A stretch of DNA of 63,308 bases. Origin: Sphingobacteriia bacterium 24-36-13. GTDB lineage: Bacteria > Bacteroidota > Bacteroidia > Chitinophagales > Chitinophagaceae. A program made the translations under genes and the position numbers. Location: positions 192,861 through 256,168 of the forward strand of contig NCHN01000001.1 in assembly GCA_002281875.1 (NCBI GenBank), given 5' to 3'. Each line of letters opens with the position of its first letter. Within the stretch, counting starts at the first letter, position 1. Shown one piece after another: positions 54,603-63,044 of this stretch. Below the pieces are notes generated by a model. That model searched no databases, was not told where the DNA came from, and saw only the letters and a program-made list of their open reading frames with translations.

Positions 54603-55703
54603 ATGAAAAAAATGTTGCTGTTGGTTCGTTGGATAGTGGGTTTGTTGTTCATTTTCTCTGGTTTAATTAAAGTGAATGACCCAATTGGATTGAGCTATAA
54701 AATGCAGGAGTTTTTTGAAGTGTGGAATATGCATTTCTTAAATGACTATGCTTTGTTCTTTTCCATCGCCATGAATAGTTTTGAAGTACTGGCTGGGGTA
54801 GCTATCATTATTGGATGGCGCATTAAATTATTCAGTTGGTTGTTGTTATTATTGATTGTCTTCTTTACTTTCTTAACTGGCTACGCGCATTATTCAGGAA
54901 AAATAAAAACCTGCGGTTGCTTTGGAGATTGTCTTCCCTTAACGGCTGCCCAATCATTTTACAAAGACTTGTTTTTGCTGGTGCTGATTGTATTATTAGT
55001 GGGCTTTCAAAAACATATTAAATCTGCACTATCCAATGCATGGGCTTTCACATTGGTTGCATTAACCTTGGTATTGTCAACCGGAGCACAATTGTATGTT
55101 TTAAAACATTTGCCCTGGGTAGATTGCTTGCCTTATAAAGTGGGTAATAATATTTTACAAAAAATGGAAATGCCTGCCGGTGCTACATTGGATAGCATGC
55201 AAATTGTATTTGAATACCAAAAAGATGGAAAGACCATTGAATTTGACCAAGAAAATTTCCCTGAAAATTTTGATGACAGTTATATTTTCATTAGCCGCAA
55301 AGACAAACTGGTTAAAAAAGGTAACGGACTTAAACCAGCAATTGTTGATTTTTCATTGAAAACCCTGGATGGCTTTGATACCACTCAAGCTGTTTTATCA
55401 AAAAAAGGGAAGTATGTATTTATATTAGCCAAAGACGCTAGTAATATAGCACAATGGAAGAAAAAAGTACATGACGTTTTGAACAATTACCGGTTTAGTG
55501 AAAATGGTATTCCAGTGATATTTGTTTCTGCAGAAGGGGCAAAAATTAAAGCAGAATTCCCTGGTCATATTGTATTGAATTGCGACGCAACTGTTTTAAA
55601 AACGGCTGCCAGAGTCAATCCTACTTTCATGTATATGGATGGTGCTACCATTCTTAAAAAGTGGAGTTACGAAGATGTATATGACCAATATTCCAAGTAT
55701 TAA
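54603..55703 (+). CDS. DoxX/MauE-like membrane protein with C-terminal soluble domain
   Basis: 366 aa. The first half has four membrane helices of DoxX type (VRWIVGLLFIFSGLIKVNDP; AMNSFEVLAGVAIIIGW; LLLLLIVFFTFLTGYA; LFLLVLIVLLVGF) and a CGCFGDC motif that is usual in the BT_3928-like group and could form a disulphide. From about residue 235 a thioredoxin-like soluble domain without CxxC follows (KYVFILAKDASNIAQWKKK). A role in envelope redox or quinone chemistry is a guess from related families. Confidence 0.8.
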   Translation: MKKMLLLVRWIVGLLFIFSGLIKVNDPIGLSYKMQEFFEVWNMHFLNDYALFFSIAMNSFEVLAGVAIIIGWRIKLFSWLLLLLIVFFTFLTGYAHYSGKIKTCGCFGDCLPLTAAQSFYKDLFLLVLIVLLVGFQKHIKSALSNAWAFTLVALTLVLSTGAQLYVLKHLPWVDCLPYKVGNNILQKMEMPAGATLDSMQIVFEYQKDGKTIEFDQENFPENFDDSYIFISRKDKLVKKGNGLKPAIVDFSLKTLDGFDTTQAVLSKKGKYVFILAKDASNIAQWKKKVHDVLNNYRFSENGIPVIFVSAEGAKIKAEFPGHIVLNCDATVLKTAARVNPTFMYMDGATILKKWSYEDVYDQYSKY

Positions 55704-55758
55704 TTCCATTTGTTTGTTTGCTATGATTAAACGAACTTAGTGTACTAACAACACAACC

Positions 55759-56172
55759 ATGAGTAGCGTTAAAAATATATTAGATAAAAAGGGTCCTTAT
55801 TTTAATGGTGTTGCCTCTTCTTTAAAAGTTATTGAAGCATTATCTCTAATGAAGGCAGAAAATTTGAGCTATGTCATTGTAAAAGATGGAGACAACTTTA
55901 AAGGAATTATGACTGAGAGGGATTATGCACAAAAAGTAGTGTTATTGAATAAAAATTCTACGGATACTACTGTGCAAGAAATCATGACAGTTGGTTTGCC
56001 ATCCGTTTCTTTGGATACTACTGCTGAAGAATGCATGAAGTTAATGAATCAACACAAAACTCGTTACTTGGTAGTTTTTGACGGCTTTGAATTTAAAGGG
56101 ATTATTACCATTCACGATTTAATGCGTGATAGTTTAGAAGCTGGGGATGAGTTTTCTGAACCAATTTATTAG
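55759..56172 (+). CDS. Protein with paired CBS domains
   Basis: 137 aa, almost entirely two CBS motifs (VIEALSLMKAENLSYVIVKDG ... GIMTERDYAQ, about 22-60; EIMTVGLPSVSLDTTAEECM ... GIITIHDLMRD, about 78-125). CBS pairs bind adenine nucleotides and regulate partners. No catalytic domain is fused. It is 55 bases after DoxX and convergent with DUF721, 8 bases apart. The target is unknown. Confidence 0.92.
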   Translation: MSSVKNILDKKGPYFNGVASSLKVIEALSLMKAENLSYVIVKDGDNFKGIMTERDYAQKVVLLNKNSTDTTVQEIMTVGLPSVSLDTTAEECMKLMNQHKTRYLVVFDGFEFKGIITIHDLMRDSLEAGDEFSEPIY

Positions 56173-56180
56173 TGACTAAA

Positions 56181-56462
56181 TTATTGTATCACCACTTCGT
56201 TAATCAACTCTTCTCCGAAAGCTTCATTAATTCTTAAAATGATTTGTGGTTTTTGAAAAGAGAGTTCATTTTTAAGTGGGCCAATATTGGTATGGATGAA
56301 TAATTTTTTCTGGATGATTTGAATCTTGTCTGTGTATTTGGCCACTGTTTTTCCCATCAATTGTTCCCAGATATCTTCAATTTGTGCAGCTCGGATGCCC
56401 TTTTTTAAATGGTTCATCCCCTTCAAATTCTTTAGTGCGTCTCCAATTTTCATCTCTGCCAT
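56181..56462 (-). CDS. DUF721 (DciA-like) protein
   Basis: 93 aa. The sequence IEDIWEQLMGKTVAKYTDKI and KKLFIHTNIGPLKNELSFQKPQI follows the DUF721/DciA pattern; DciA proteins help load the replicative helicase. It is 21 bases downstream of recF, a common replication/repair pairing. It is short compared with proteobacterial DciA but normal for Bacteroidota. Confidence 0.85.
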   Translation of the reverse strand: MAEMKIGDALKNLKGMNHLKKGIRAAQIEDIWEQLMGKTVAKYTDKIQIIQKKLFIHTNIGPLKNELSFQKPQIILRINEAFGEELINEVVIQ

Positions 56463-56483
56463 ACCCTAAAGTTAAGCGTAATT

Positions 56484-57566
56484 TTATAAAAGGATTAATT
56501 GATATGGGCTTCCTGTTTGGTCTAATTTGTCTTTGATTCTATCTGCATGTGTGTCAGTAATAAATACTTGTCCAAAATGATTACTACATACTTGATCTAA
56601 TAAATGAGCCATTCTGTTTTCATCCAATTTTTCAAAAACATCATCTAATAATAAAATAGGAGGGATGCCAATCGTCATTTTTAAATATTCCCATTCAGCC
56701 AACTTGATGGCAAATAATAAACTCTTTCTTTGCCCTTGCGATGCTTCCGTTTTAAAAGCGCAATCGTTTAAGTAAATACCAATATCATCTCTATGCACTC
56801 CTCTGGATGTTCTTTGTAATACTTTATCTTTCGGCAAGTTCTCTGCTAGAATATCTTTAAAAGAAGTACTGAGTAATTGACTTTCATAAGCCAATTGCAA
56901 GTCTTCGTTTTTTCCCGCAATAGTCGCATAGTTTTCGCCCACCATCGGTAAAAAAGCGCTTAAAAATTTTTTGCGTTCTTGGTGTATATAATTCCCGCTA
57001 TGAATAAGCTGCTCATTGTAAACTTCCAGTAAATCATTGCTTATTGTAGCTTGCTCTGCCATTTGCTTTAATAAACTATTGCGCTGTTGCAATATTTTAT
57101 TGTAAGCAATTAATTGAGATAGATAGTCTCTATTAGTTTGAGAAAGAATACTGTCCATCAATTTTCTTCTTGCTTCGCTAGGGCCAGCAATTAGTTCAAC
57201 ATCATCTGGTGCAATCATCACGCAAGGGAATTTTCCAATATGATCTGAAATCTTTTTATACGATTCATCATTTACCAATAATTCCTTCTTATTGTTTTCT
57301 CTTAGTATAAAAGTGACTTCTTCTTCTTTCTCCTGTTTTATAAAATTTCCAGAAAGGCGCATGCCTTGTTTGCCATGTTGCACATTTTGGGCATCAGTTC
57401 TTGCGAAATAACTTCTAGAAAATCCTAAATAATAAATAGCATCCAATAAATTGGTTTTACCAGTGCCATTTAACCCACATATAGCCACAATTTGTTGATT
57501 AAAAACTTGGTGGTGAGTGGCGTAATTCCTGAACTGAACAAGGTTTATTTCCTTTAACTGAAGCAT
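56484..57566 (-). CDS. recF: DNA replication and repair protein RecF
   Basis: 360 aa from the ATG at 57566. Walker A is GLNGTGKTNLLDAIYYLG, the signature region TEASQGQRKSLLFAIKLAE and Walker B ILLLDDVFEKLDENRM. RecF loads RecA at gaps on single-stranded DNA. A near-consensus -7 sequence (TTACTTTG, minus strand) lies a few bases before the start, like other short-leader genes here. DUF721 follows in the same direction. Confidence 0.96.
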   Translation of the reverse strand: MLQLKEINLVQFRNYATHHQVFNQQIVAICGLNGTGKTNLLDAIYYLGFSRSYFARTDAQNVQHGKQGMRLSGNFIKQEKEEEVTFILRENNKKELLVNDESYKKISDHIGKFPCVMIAPDDVELIAGPSEARRKLMDSILSQTNRDYLSQLIAYNKILQQRNSLLKQMAEQATISNDLLEVYNEQLIHSGNYIHQERKKFLSAFLPMVGENYATIAGKNEDLQLAYESQLLSTSFKDILAENLPKDKVLQRTSRGVHRDDIGIYLNDCAFKTEASQGQRKSLLFAIKLAEWEYLKMTIGIPPILLLDDVFEKLDENRMAHLLDQVCSNHFGQVFITDTHADRIKDKLDQTGSPYQLILL

Positions 57567-57649
57567 GTAGCACAAAGTAAAGAAGAACGACTTGAATTAT
57601 TCCCTTTTGGTATGGAAGAAAGCATTTAATTTTAATAAAAATTGGGCTT

Positions 57650-58171
57650 TTGAAAACAATATTATCAGAACAACAGATGGCATTGAGCATACAAAGACTC
57701 GCCCACCAAATGTTGGAGAACAATAAAGACATGGCCAATACGGTGATAATTGGCTTACAACCAAGAGGAATTTTTCTGAGTGACCGTATTGTTGCTGCTT
57801 TAAAAGAAATTGTTCCCAGTCATCCTTTTCACTATGGAAAGTTAGATATCACTTTTTATAGAGATGATGTTAGAAAAACTTTGCATATAGCCAATGAAAC
57901 CGATATTCCTTTTAGCATAGAAGGCAAATCGGTTATACTTGTGGATGATGTATTGTATACTGGAAGAACCATTAGGGCTGCATTGGATGCATTATTAGAC
58001 TTTGGCAGACCTTCTAAAGTTTCTTTATGTGTATTGATTGATAGAAGGTTCAGCCGTGAGTTACCCATACAACCAGATTACGCAGGTAAAGCTATTGATA
58101 CCATATTCACTGATAAAGTAAAAGTGAACTGGAAAGAAAAGGATGAAAAAGACGAAGTTGTTTTAGTCTAA
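57650..58171 (+). CDS. pyrR: PyrR, pyrimidine regulator / uracil phosphoribosyltransferase
   Basis: 173 aa starting at TTG 57650, because the homologous N-terminus (KTILSEQQMALSIQRLAHQM) begins there; an ATG at 57677 would cut it. The PRPP motif is VILVDDVLYTGRTIRAAL; IIGLQPRGIFLSDRI is the other ligand loop. PyrR binds pyr mRNA in Gram-positives and has uracil phosphoribosyltransferase activity. pyrB follows after 20 bases. I see no clear attenuator hairpin in the short leader, so RNA regulation is not supported here. Confidence 0.92.
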   Translation: MKTILSEQQMALSIQRLAHQMLENNKDMANTVIIGLQPRGIFLSDRIVAALKEIVPSHPFHYGKLDITFYRDDVRKTLHIANETDIPFSIEGKSVILVDDVLYTGRTIRAALDALLDFGRPSKVSLCVLIDRRFSRELPIQPDYAGKAIDTIFTDKVKVNWKEKDEKDEVVLV

Positions 58172-58191
58172 ATGATTAATTTTGCTTTTTA

Positions 58192-59124
58192 ATGAAACTA
58201 TCTACCAAACACTTACTTGGTATCAAGGACCTCCACAAAGAGGACATTCAATTAATTCTATCTACTGCAGGGCAGTTCAAAGAAGTTTTACAAAGACCTG
58301 TGAAAAAAGTTCCATCCTTAAGAGATGTTACGATTGTGAATTTATTTTATGAAAATTCAACTCGTACCAGAATGTCTTTTGAATTGGCCGAGCGCCGACT
58401 TTCGGCGGATGTGCTCAACTTTACTGCAAGTAGTTCTTCTGCCGCCAAGGGCGAAACATTGTTGGATACCGTCAACAATATCTTAAGCATGAAAGTAGAT
58501 CTGGTGGTGATGAGACATAGTGCTTCTGGAGCACCCCATTTTCTAGCCAAACATATACCTGCAGCCATTGTGAATGCGGGCGATGGAATCAATGAGCATC
58601 CTACTCAAGCATTATTAGATGCTTTTTCCATGCAAGAGAAAACGGGTAGGATTGAAGGATTAAAAGTGGCTATTATTGGAGACATCATGCACAGCAGGGT
58701 TGCGCTCAGCAATATGTATTTATTGAAAAAAATGGGTGCTGAAATCATGGTTGTAGGCCCACCAACACTAATACCTAAATATTTGGAAGAAGCTTTAGGG
58801 GTTAGGGTTACCTATAATGTTCAAGAAGCATTACAATGGTGCGATGTTGCGAATGTGCTGCGCATACAATTAGAAAGACAGAACCAACCTTTGTTCTCCT
58901 CTTTAAGAGAATACAATTTAGCTTATGGCATTAAGCAAAAAATGCTGGATAAGTTGAATAAGGAAATTGTAATCATGCATCCTGGACCCATCAATCGAGG
59001 GGTAGAATTAGACAGTGATGTTGCAGATGGCTCACACTCAATTATTTTAAATCAGGTAGAAAATGGAGTAGCGGTAAGAATGGCTGCCTTATATTTACTA
59101 GCTGGTAGATCCGACGAAAATTAA
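58192..59124 (+). CDS. pyrB: Aspartate carbamoyltransferase catalytic subunit
   Basis: 310 aa. It joins carbamoyl phosphate and aspartate in pyrimidine synthesis. FYENSTRTRMSFELA is the carbamoyl-phosphate site, HPTQALLDAFSMQ and MHPGPINRGVE complete the active site, and the SSSSAAKGET loop comes from the neighbouring subunit. This is the class without PyrI that elsewhere associates with active or inactive dihydroorotase, relevant to the pseudo-dihydroorotase at 45709-46971. Downstream of pyrR in one operon. Confidence 0.96.
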   Translation: MKLSTKHLLGIKDLHKEDIQLILSTAGQFKEVLQRPVKKVPSLRDVTIVNLFYENSTRTRMSFELAERRLSADVLNFTASSSSAAKGETLLDTVNNILSMKVDLVVMRHSASGAPHFLAKHIPAAIVNAGDGINEHPTQALLDAFSMQEKTGRIEGLKVAIIGDIMHSRVALSNMYLLKKMGAEIMVVGPPTLIPKYLEEALGVRVTYNVQEALQWCDVANVLRIQLERQNQPLFSSLREYNLAYGIKQKMLDKLNKEIVIMHPGPINRGVELDSDVADGSHSIILNQVENGVAVRMAALYLLAGRSDEN

Positions 59125-59137
59125 CCCAATAGTTATC

Positions 59138-59608
59138 ATGCAAAGAATATGTCTTTTCCCAGGAACATTTGATCCTGTTACTTTAGGGCACACTGATATC
59201 ATTAACAGAGCACTTCCTTTGTTTGATAAAATAGTGGTAGGGGTAGGTATCAATTCTTCTAAGAATCCCATGTTTAGTGCAGAACAGCGGATGGAGTGGT
59301 TCAGAGATATTTACAAAGATGAGCCAAGAGTAGAAAGTGTAGCATACGATGGATTGACAGTTCAATTTTGTAAAAAAATTGGGGCGCATTTTATTTTAAG
59401 GGGTATTCGATACGTAAGTGATTTTGAATACGAGAAAACCATCGCTGACGCTAATAGAACCCTCGATAATCAAATTGAGACCATTTTTCTAACTGGAGAA
59501 CCCAAATACACTTCTGTGGCATCTACCATTGTAAGAGATATTATCAAAAACGGGGGAGATGCTTCCCCTTTCCTTCCTCAAGCGGTAATTAATACGCTAA
59601 AAAAGTAA
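59138..59608 (+). CDS. coaD: Phosphopantetheine adenylyltransferase
   Basis: 156 aa. It makes dephospho-CoA from 4'-phosphopantetheine and ATP. LFPGTFDPVTLGHTDIINRA contains the nucleotide-binding GxxxPxxxGH-type motif, and EPKYTSVASTIVRDI the second conserved segment. The length is normal. It follows pyrB by 13 bases and precedes the thioesterase by 3, so it is in the pyrR operon. Confidence 0.96.
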   Translation: MQRICLFPGTFDPVTLGHTDIINRALPLFDKIVVGVGINSSKNPMFSAEQRMEWFRDIYKDEPRVESVAYDGLTVQFCKKIGAHFILRGIRYVSDFEYEKTIADANRTLDNQIETIFLTGEPKYTSVASTIVRDIIKNGGDASPFLPQAVINTLKK

Positions 59609-59611
59609 ACT

Positions 59612-60043
59612 ATGATTTGGTTCAATAAAGGTCTTACTGCAGCCCATTTTGCGGGTATGGGTAAGGGAAATTTAGGCGAGCATTTAGGTATGGAATTTAC
59701 TGAAATTGGACCTGATTTTATTAAAGGGACCATGCCAGTAGACCATCGCACCAAACAACCCTATGGATTATTACATGGAGGTGCATCCGTTGCATTAGCG
59801 GAAACATTGGGCAGTGTAGGTGCTGCTATGGTGGTAGACCATACCGAATACATTTGTGTAGGGCAAGAAATTAATGCCAATCATTTAAGAAGTGTTCGGT
59901 CAGGTATTGTTACCGGAACTGCCAAGCCTATTCATATTGGATCGAGTTCTCAGGTTTGGGAAATCAAAATTCACGATGAGCACGACCACTTGGTTTGCAT
60001 CAGCAGACTTACTGTGGCTGTTTTAAAAAGAAAAGACCGATAA
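59612..60043 (+). CDS. Hotdog-fold thioesterase, PaaI/MenI type
   Basis: 143 aa. KQPYGLLHGGASVALAETLGS is the hotdog signature with the catalytic His/Glu region, and VGQEINANHLRSVRSGIVTG the substrate strand. These enzymes hydrolyse aryl- or acyl-CoA; a DHNA-CoA substrate (menaquinone synthesis) is plausible, but no men genes are present here. Its final 35 bases overlap the convergent NUDIX gene. Confidence 0.9.
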   Translation: MIWFNKGLTAAHFAGMGKGNLGEHLGMEFTEIGPDFIKGTMPVDHRTKQPYGLLHGGASVALAETLGSVGAAMVVDHTEYICVGQEINANHLRSVRSGIVTGTAKPIHIGSSSQVWEIKIHDEHDHLVCISRLTVAVLKRKDR

Positions 60044-60434
60044 TTTCTTTGATACTCGCATAAGCATCAGCAATCAACTCGTTTACTTCTGTAAGCGGAA
60101 CCCATTTAATATCGGTAATGTCTTCCTCAGTTTGCGGAATCAGTGCAGGCACTCCTTTAACGGACATGGTATACCAATGGCTTTCTTTAATAACTTCTTC
60201 TTGTAAATAAGGGTCAAAATATTGGTGCTGGGTAATACCCAAAAAATCTATTAAAGTTAAATTTCTCACTCCTGTTTCTTCTTCCACTTCACGCAAAGCA
60301 CAAGCTTCAATGGTTTCGCCGAGGTCTACCTTCCCCTTGGGCAAATCCCAAGAACCTCTTCTGAAAATAAAGAGCAACTCATTCTGCTCATTCAGTACTA
60401 ATCCACCCCCTGCCTGTATAATTTTTAATTGCAT
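60009..60434 (-). CDS. NUDIX hydrolase
   Basis: 141 aa. The Nudix box is GKVDLGETIEACALREVEEETGV, matching GX5EX7REUXEEXGU. The opening LKIIQAGGGLVLNEQNELLF is typical of housekeeping NUDIX enzymes acting on diphosphate-linked nucleosides. No extra domain is present. Substrate unknown. The 3' end overlaps the thioesterase gene by 35 bases, the largest coding overlap in the window. Confidence 0.92.
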   Translation of the reverse strand: MQLKIIQAGGGLVLNEQNELLFIFRRGSWDLPKGKVDLGETIEACALREVEEETGVRNLTLIDFLGITQHQYFDPYLQEEVIKESHWYTMSVKGVPALIPQTEEDITDIKWVPLTEVNELIADAYASIKEIIGLFFLKQPQ

Positions 60435-60484
60435 AGTCTAATTGATGTGCAAATCTCCATAATAATCCATTGGAAAATAGGATT

Positions 60485-60492
60485 TACTTTTG
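60485..60492 (+). promoter_or_regulatory. -7 box 4 bases before pyrE
   Basis: TACTTTTG matches TAnnTTTG and ends 4 bases before the ATG at 60497, again implying almost no leader. No TTTG at the usual distance upstream. Confidence 0.4.
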
Positions 60493-60496
60493 TGGT

Positions 60497-61126
60497 ATGA
60501 CAAATGAAAAAGCAGTTGCAGAAAAATTATTGCAAGTTCAGGCCATCAAGTTGAGCCCTGACCAACCTTTTACTTGGGCTAGTGGATGGAAGAGTCCTAT
60601 TTATTGTGACAATAGAAAAGTACTATCGTTTCCATACGTGAGAGACTTTATCAAGAGCGAATTATGTAGTGTAATATTTGAGCAATACCCTGAAGCAACC
60701 GTTTTAGCTGGGGTAGCAACCGCAGGTATCCCTTGGGGAGCAATGGCAGCGGATCAGCTAAAACTTCCTTTTATTTATGTAAGACCCAAACCCAAAGAGC
60801 ATGGATTGGGTAACCAGATTGAGGGATCGCTTGAACCAGGGCAGCGAGTATTGGTAATAGAGGATCTTATTTCTACGGGTAAAAGTAGTTTGCAAGTGGT
60901 AGATGTTTTGAAAGCAGCCGGCGCGGAAATAGTTGGAATGATTTCTATTTTCAATTATGGATTTGAAGCTGCTTCAACTGCTTGCGCTAATGCGGGGGTA
61001 AAAACTAGTAGTTTAACCAACTATCCAACCATGATAGAATTGGCTATTGAAAAGGGATTGGTAACGGCCGATACCAAAGAGACCCTACTTAATTGGAGTA
61101 AAGACCCTTCAAATTGGGGAAAATAG
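60497..61126 (+). CDS. pyrE: Orotate phosphoribosyltransferase
   Basis: 209 aa from the ATG at 60497; an earlier in-frame start at 60470 lies upstream of the -7 box. It converts orotate and PRPP to orotidine 5'-phosphate. The PRPP loop is VLVIEDLISTGKSSLQVVDV, preceded by LAGVATAGIPWGAMAAD and YVRPKPKEHGLGNQIEG. Length and motifs are normal. It lies close to pyrR-pyrB, so pyrimidine genes cluster loosely here. Confidence 0.95.
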   Translation: MTNEKAVAEKLLQVQAIKLSPDQPFTWASGWKSPIYCDNRKVLSFPYVRDFIKSELCSVIFEQYPEATVLAGVATAGIPWGAMAADQLKLPFIYVRPKPKEHGLGNQIEGSLEPGQRVLVIEDLISTGKSSLQVVDVLKAAGAEIVGMISIFNYGFEAASTACANAGVKTSSLTNYPTMIELAIEKGLVTADTKETLLNWSKDPSNWGK

Positions 61127-61177
61127 GTATCTATACATTCGAAGCATCCCTTCACGTAATAATCTAATGACTATAAG

Positions 61178-61579
61178 ATGAAAAAAGTATTTTTTGTTTG
61201 TGCCTTGTTTTTATCTTTTCAGGCATATGCACAGCAACCAAAACAGCAATGGGTAACCATTAAATCGGCCAATTTAAAGTGCTGGGAATGCAAAGACAAA
61301 TTGGAAAAGTACTTGGTTCAAGCCAATAAATCTACCATGGAATCTGGGCTTATTCAATGGAAAATCAATCTGTTACAAGGGGAGATTAAAGTGCAATTTT
61401 GGCCAGATCGGGCAGATGAATCGATGATAAAAGCGGCTTTAAACAATGCGGGTTTTGACGCCAATGAAGATAAAGCTGAACCAGAAGCCTATGCTAAACT
61501 TCCCCCCATTTGTAAAAGGGCAGAAGATGGCGGCGGTCCTAAACCACCCAAACCATGTCATATTCCCCCTGTTCAATAG
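61178..61579 (+). CDS. Secreted heavy-metal-associated (HMA)-like protein
   Basis: 133 aa. A signal peptide (VFFVCALFLSFQAYAQ) is followed by an HMA-like ferredoxin fold: VTIKSANLKCWECKDKLEKYL carries a CxxC (CWEC) where metal chaperones bind copper, and IKAALNNAGFDANE is the second helix. The tail adds two more Cys in a Pro/Gly-rich segment (PPICKRAEDGGG; KPPKPCHIPP). A periplasmic metal carrier is plausible but not shown. It stands alone, convergent with the LEA-type lipoprotein. Confidence 0.75.
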   Translation: MKKVFFVCALFLSFQAYAQQPKQQWVTIKSANLKCWECKDKLEKYLVQANKSTMESGLIQWKINLLQGEIKVQFWPDRADESMIKAALNNAGFDANEDKAEPEAYAKLPPICKRAEDGGGPKPPKPCHIPPVQ

Positions 61580-61581
61580 GG

Positions 61582-62031
61582 TTATTTAAACAAATTAACT
61601 TGTTGTCTTCCTTCATAGGTAAAGGGTAGGGTTTTATAAATTCCCCCTTTACCTATTTTTACATTCCCCTTCGCCCGAACCAAAATTTCCTTTTTAAACA
61701 TCAGCTGAGCCGCATTTTTTAAAAGGTTTTGCATATCTATATTGATGGTAGAGGGTAAAACAAATTCAGCGTTTTTAGGAATATGCATCAATGTGTCTAA
61801 TTGAAATTTTCCTAAATAAATTTCATCTAAATAAACATCGCTTTCTACCTTTTTGAGGTTTAAACCAAATTTATTGGGATTAAAATACACCAACTCAAAA
61901 TTGACTGCAGACTGATTAAAGCCCAATTGCTTCAATTCCATTTTTCTTACATCACGGTATTCAAGTTCTTTTGGAGCCTGACAAGAAGCTATAAACAGTG
62001 AAATAAAGGCCAAGAATAGGAGGGTTCTCAC
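61582..62031 (-). CDS. LEA type 2 / WHy-domain lipoprotein
   Basis: 149 aa using the GTG at 62031, which gives a clean lipoprotein signal (RTLLFLAFISLFIASC); an in-frame start at 62103 would add 24 residues before it. The mature domain resembles LEA14-like beta-sandwiches (FELVYFNPNKFGLNLKKVES; LPSTINIDMQNLLKNAA). Such domains occur in stress and envelope proteins of unknown biochemistry. It is convergent with the HMA-like gene, 2 bases apart. Confidence 0.75.
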   Translation of the reverse strand: MRTLLFLAFISLFIASCQAPKELEYRDVRKMELKQLGFNQSAVNFELVYFNPNKFGLNLKKVESDVYLDEIYLGKFQLDTLMHIPKNAEFVLPSTINIDMQNLLKNAAQLMFKKEILVRAKGNVKIGKGGIYKTLPFTYEGRQQVNLFK

Positions 62032-62307
62032 GTTGATATGTTTTATCAAAAGTAGTTGAAATAATCGCTCTATGGAGGGATTATTTTGGTAACTATATAC
62101 CACTTACCACATAATACATATAAGCCATTAGTAATTAGTTATTTACCAAATGTTAGTTATTTATAATATTATAATTTATCAAAATGGAACTTTTTTCTCA
62201 AATCAACTCCCCAAAAATCAAGGTTAAACAAAGCCGTATTATTGGAATATTATATAATTTAAAATCTTAATTATCTAAATTTTAGGTTTATTCAAAACAA
62301 CTTTTTT

Positions 62308-62315
62308 TAACTTTG
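62308..62315 (+). promoter_or_regulatory. -7 box of the right-end gene pair
   Basis: TAACTTTG matches TAnnTTTG and lies 65 bases before the ATG at 62381. TTTA occurs about 17 bases upstream. The 277-base gap from 62104 is otherwise very AT-rich with no recognised element. Confidence 0.4.
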
Positions 62316-62380
62316 TAACGTTATTGATGTATATTTATTCTACTATTTTAATAGTTAAAACTTAGAAAACGGGGGTGTTT

Positions 62381-62776
62381 ATGGCTGACGAAAAAATTTA
62401 CATTCAAATCAACGAAACTGGAATTAATTACAGTTTTAAGTCTTATTACCGAAAGGAAGAAAACGGAATGTACTCTTGGCATATTCCAGCCTATAATTTA
62501 TTTTTCTCATCGGATTCTGTTGAAAAAGGAACTGAACGAGGTAGAAAAATGGTTAGGTCTTTTTATTCTTTTTGGATTAAACAACAAGGGTTTAAGAATT
62601 TTTTATTAGAAATTCATAAACTAGGATTTAGAATACCAACTAATCATGATTACAATCTAATGCAGATGTTGAATAGAAAAATTCATTCTGCCAAATTTAA
62701 AGCCCCACAAGTATTAAGCCCTATTAATTTCAACGAAGCTGTTGAACAAGAAGGTCAATTAGAAATGGCGATTTAA
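62381..62776 (+). CDS. Unknown 131-aa protein
   Basis: 131 aa from the ATG at 62381, preceded by a strong GGGGGTG ribosome site (unusual in this genome); a GTG two codons upstream is ignored. No signal peptide or membrane helix. It begins with beta strands (KIYIQINETGINYSFKSYY), then has a charged helical middle (KGTERGRKMVRSFYSFWIK). I do not recognise it. The next gene starts 11 bases later, so the two form a unit of likely accessory genes. Confidence 0.6.
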   Translation: MADEKIYIQINETGINYSFKSYYRKEENGMYSWHIPAYNLFFSSDSVEKGTERGRKMVRSFYSFWIKQQGFKNFLLEIHKLGFRIPTNHDYNLMQMLNRKIHSAKFKAPQVLSPINFNEAVEQEGQLEMAI

Positions 62777-62787
62777 AATTGTAATTG

Positions 62788-63024
62788 ATGAATGAAACAA
62801 TAGATACGCATTTATTTGCTGAAATAATATTGAGCGAAGGTGTAACTCTGATGTATAGATGCGAAGATGACGGCGATTTTTTTGAATATTATTTGGGTTT
62901 AAATGGTAGAAAAGTGGCGGTTTGTTTATCAGACGAATACATAACCGAACAAACTGCAAAGGAATATTTGCATTTACTAGGGTTATCAGATTTAATAGAT
63001 AGATTATTTTTTAAAAAAGGCTAA
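62788..63024 (+). CDS. Unknown 78-aa acidic protein
   Basis: 78 aa, rich in Asp/Glu (RCEDDGDFFEYYLG), ending in a helical segment (TEQTAKEYLHLLGLSDLIDR). No signal peptide. It is too short and generic to assign; an antitoxin-like or DNA-mimic-like role has no direct support. It follows the 131-aa gene closely and its stop overlaps the convergent 38-codon gene by 4 bases. Confidence 0.55.
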   Translation: MNETIDTHLFAEIILSEGVTLMYRCEDDGDFFEYYLGLNGRKVAVCLSDEYITEQTAKEYLHLLGLSDLIDRLFFKKG

Positions 63025-63044
63025 GATTTTTTCTTAGCCTTTTT
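63013..63044. terminator. Bidirectional terminator at the right-end gene junction
   Basis: AAAAAAGGCTAAGA and TCTTAGCCTTTTT form a hairpin with A and T tracts on both sides. It covers the stop codons of both convergent genes. Confidence 0.8.

Noticed and set aside
57576-57650. Attenuator or PyrR-binding site upstream of pyrR
   Set aside because: No stable hairpin followed by T-run is visible in this short AT-rich stretch.
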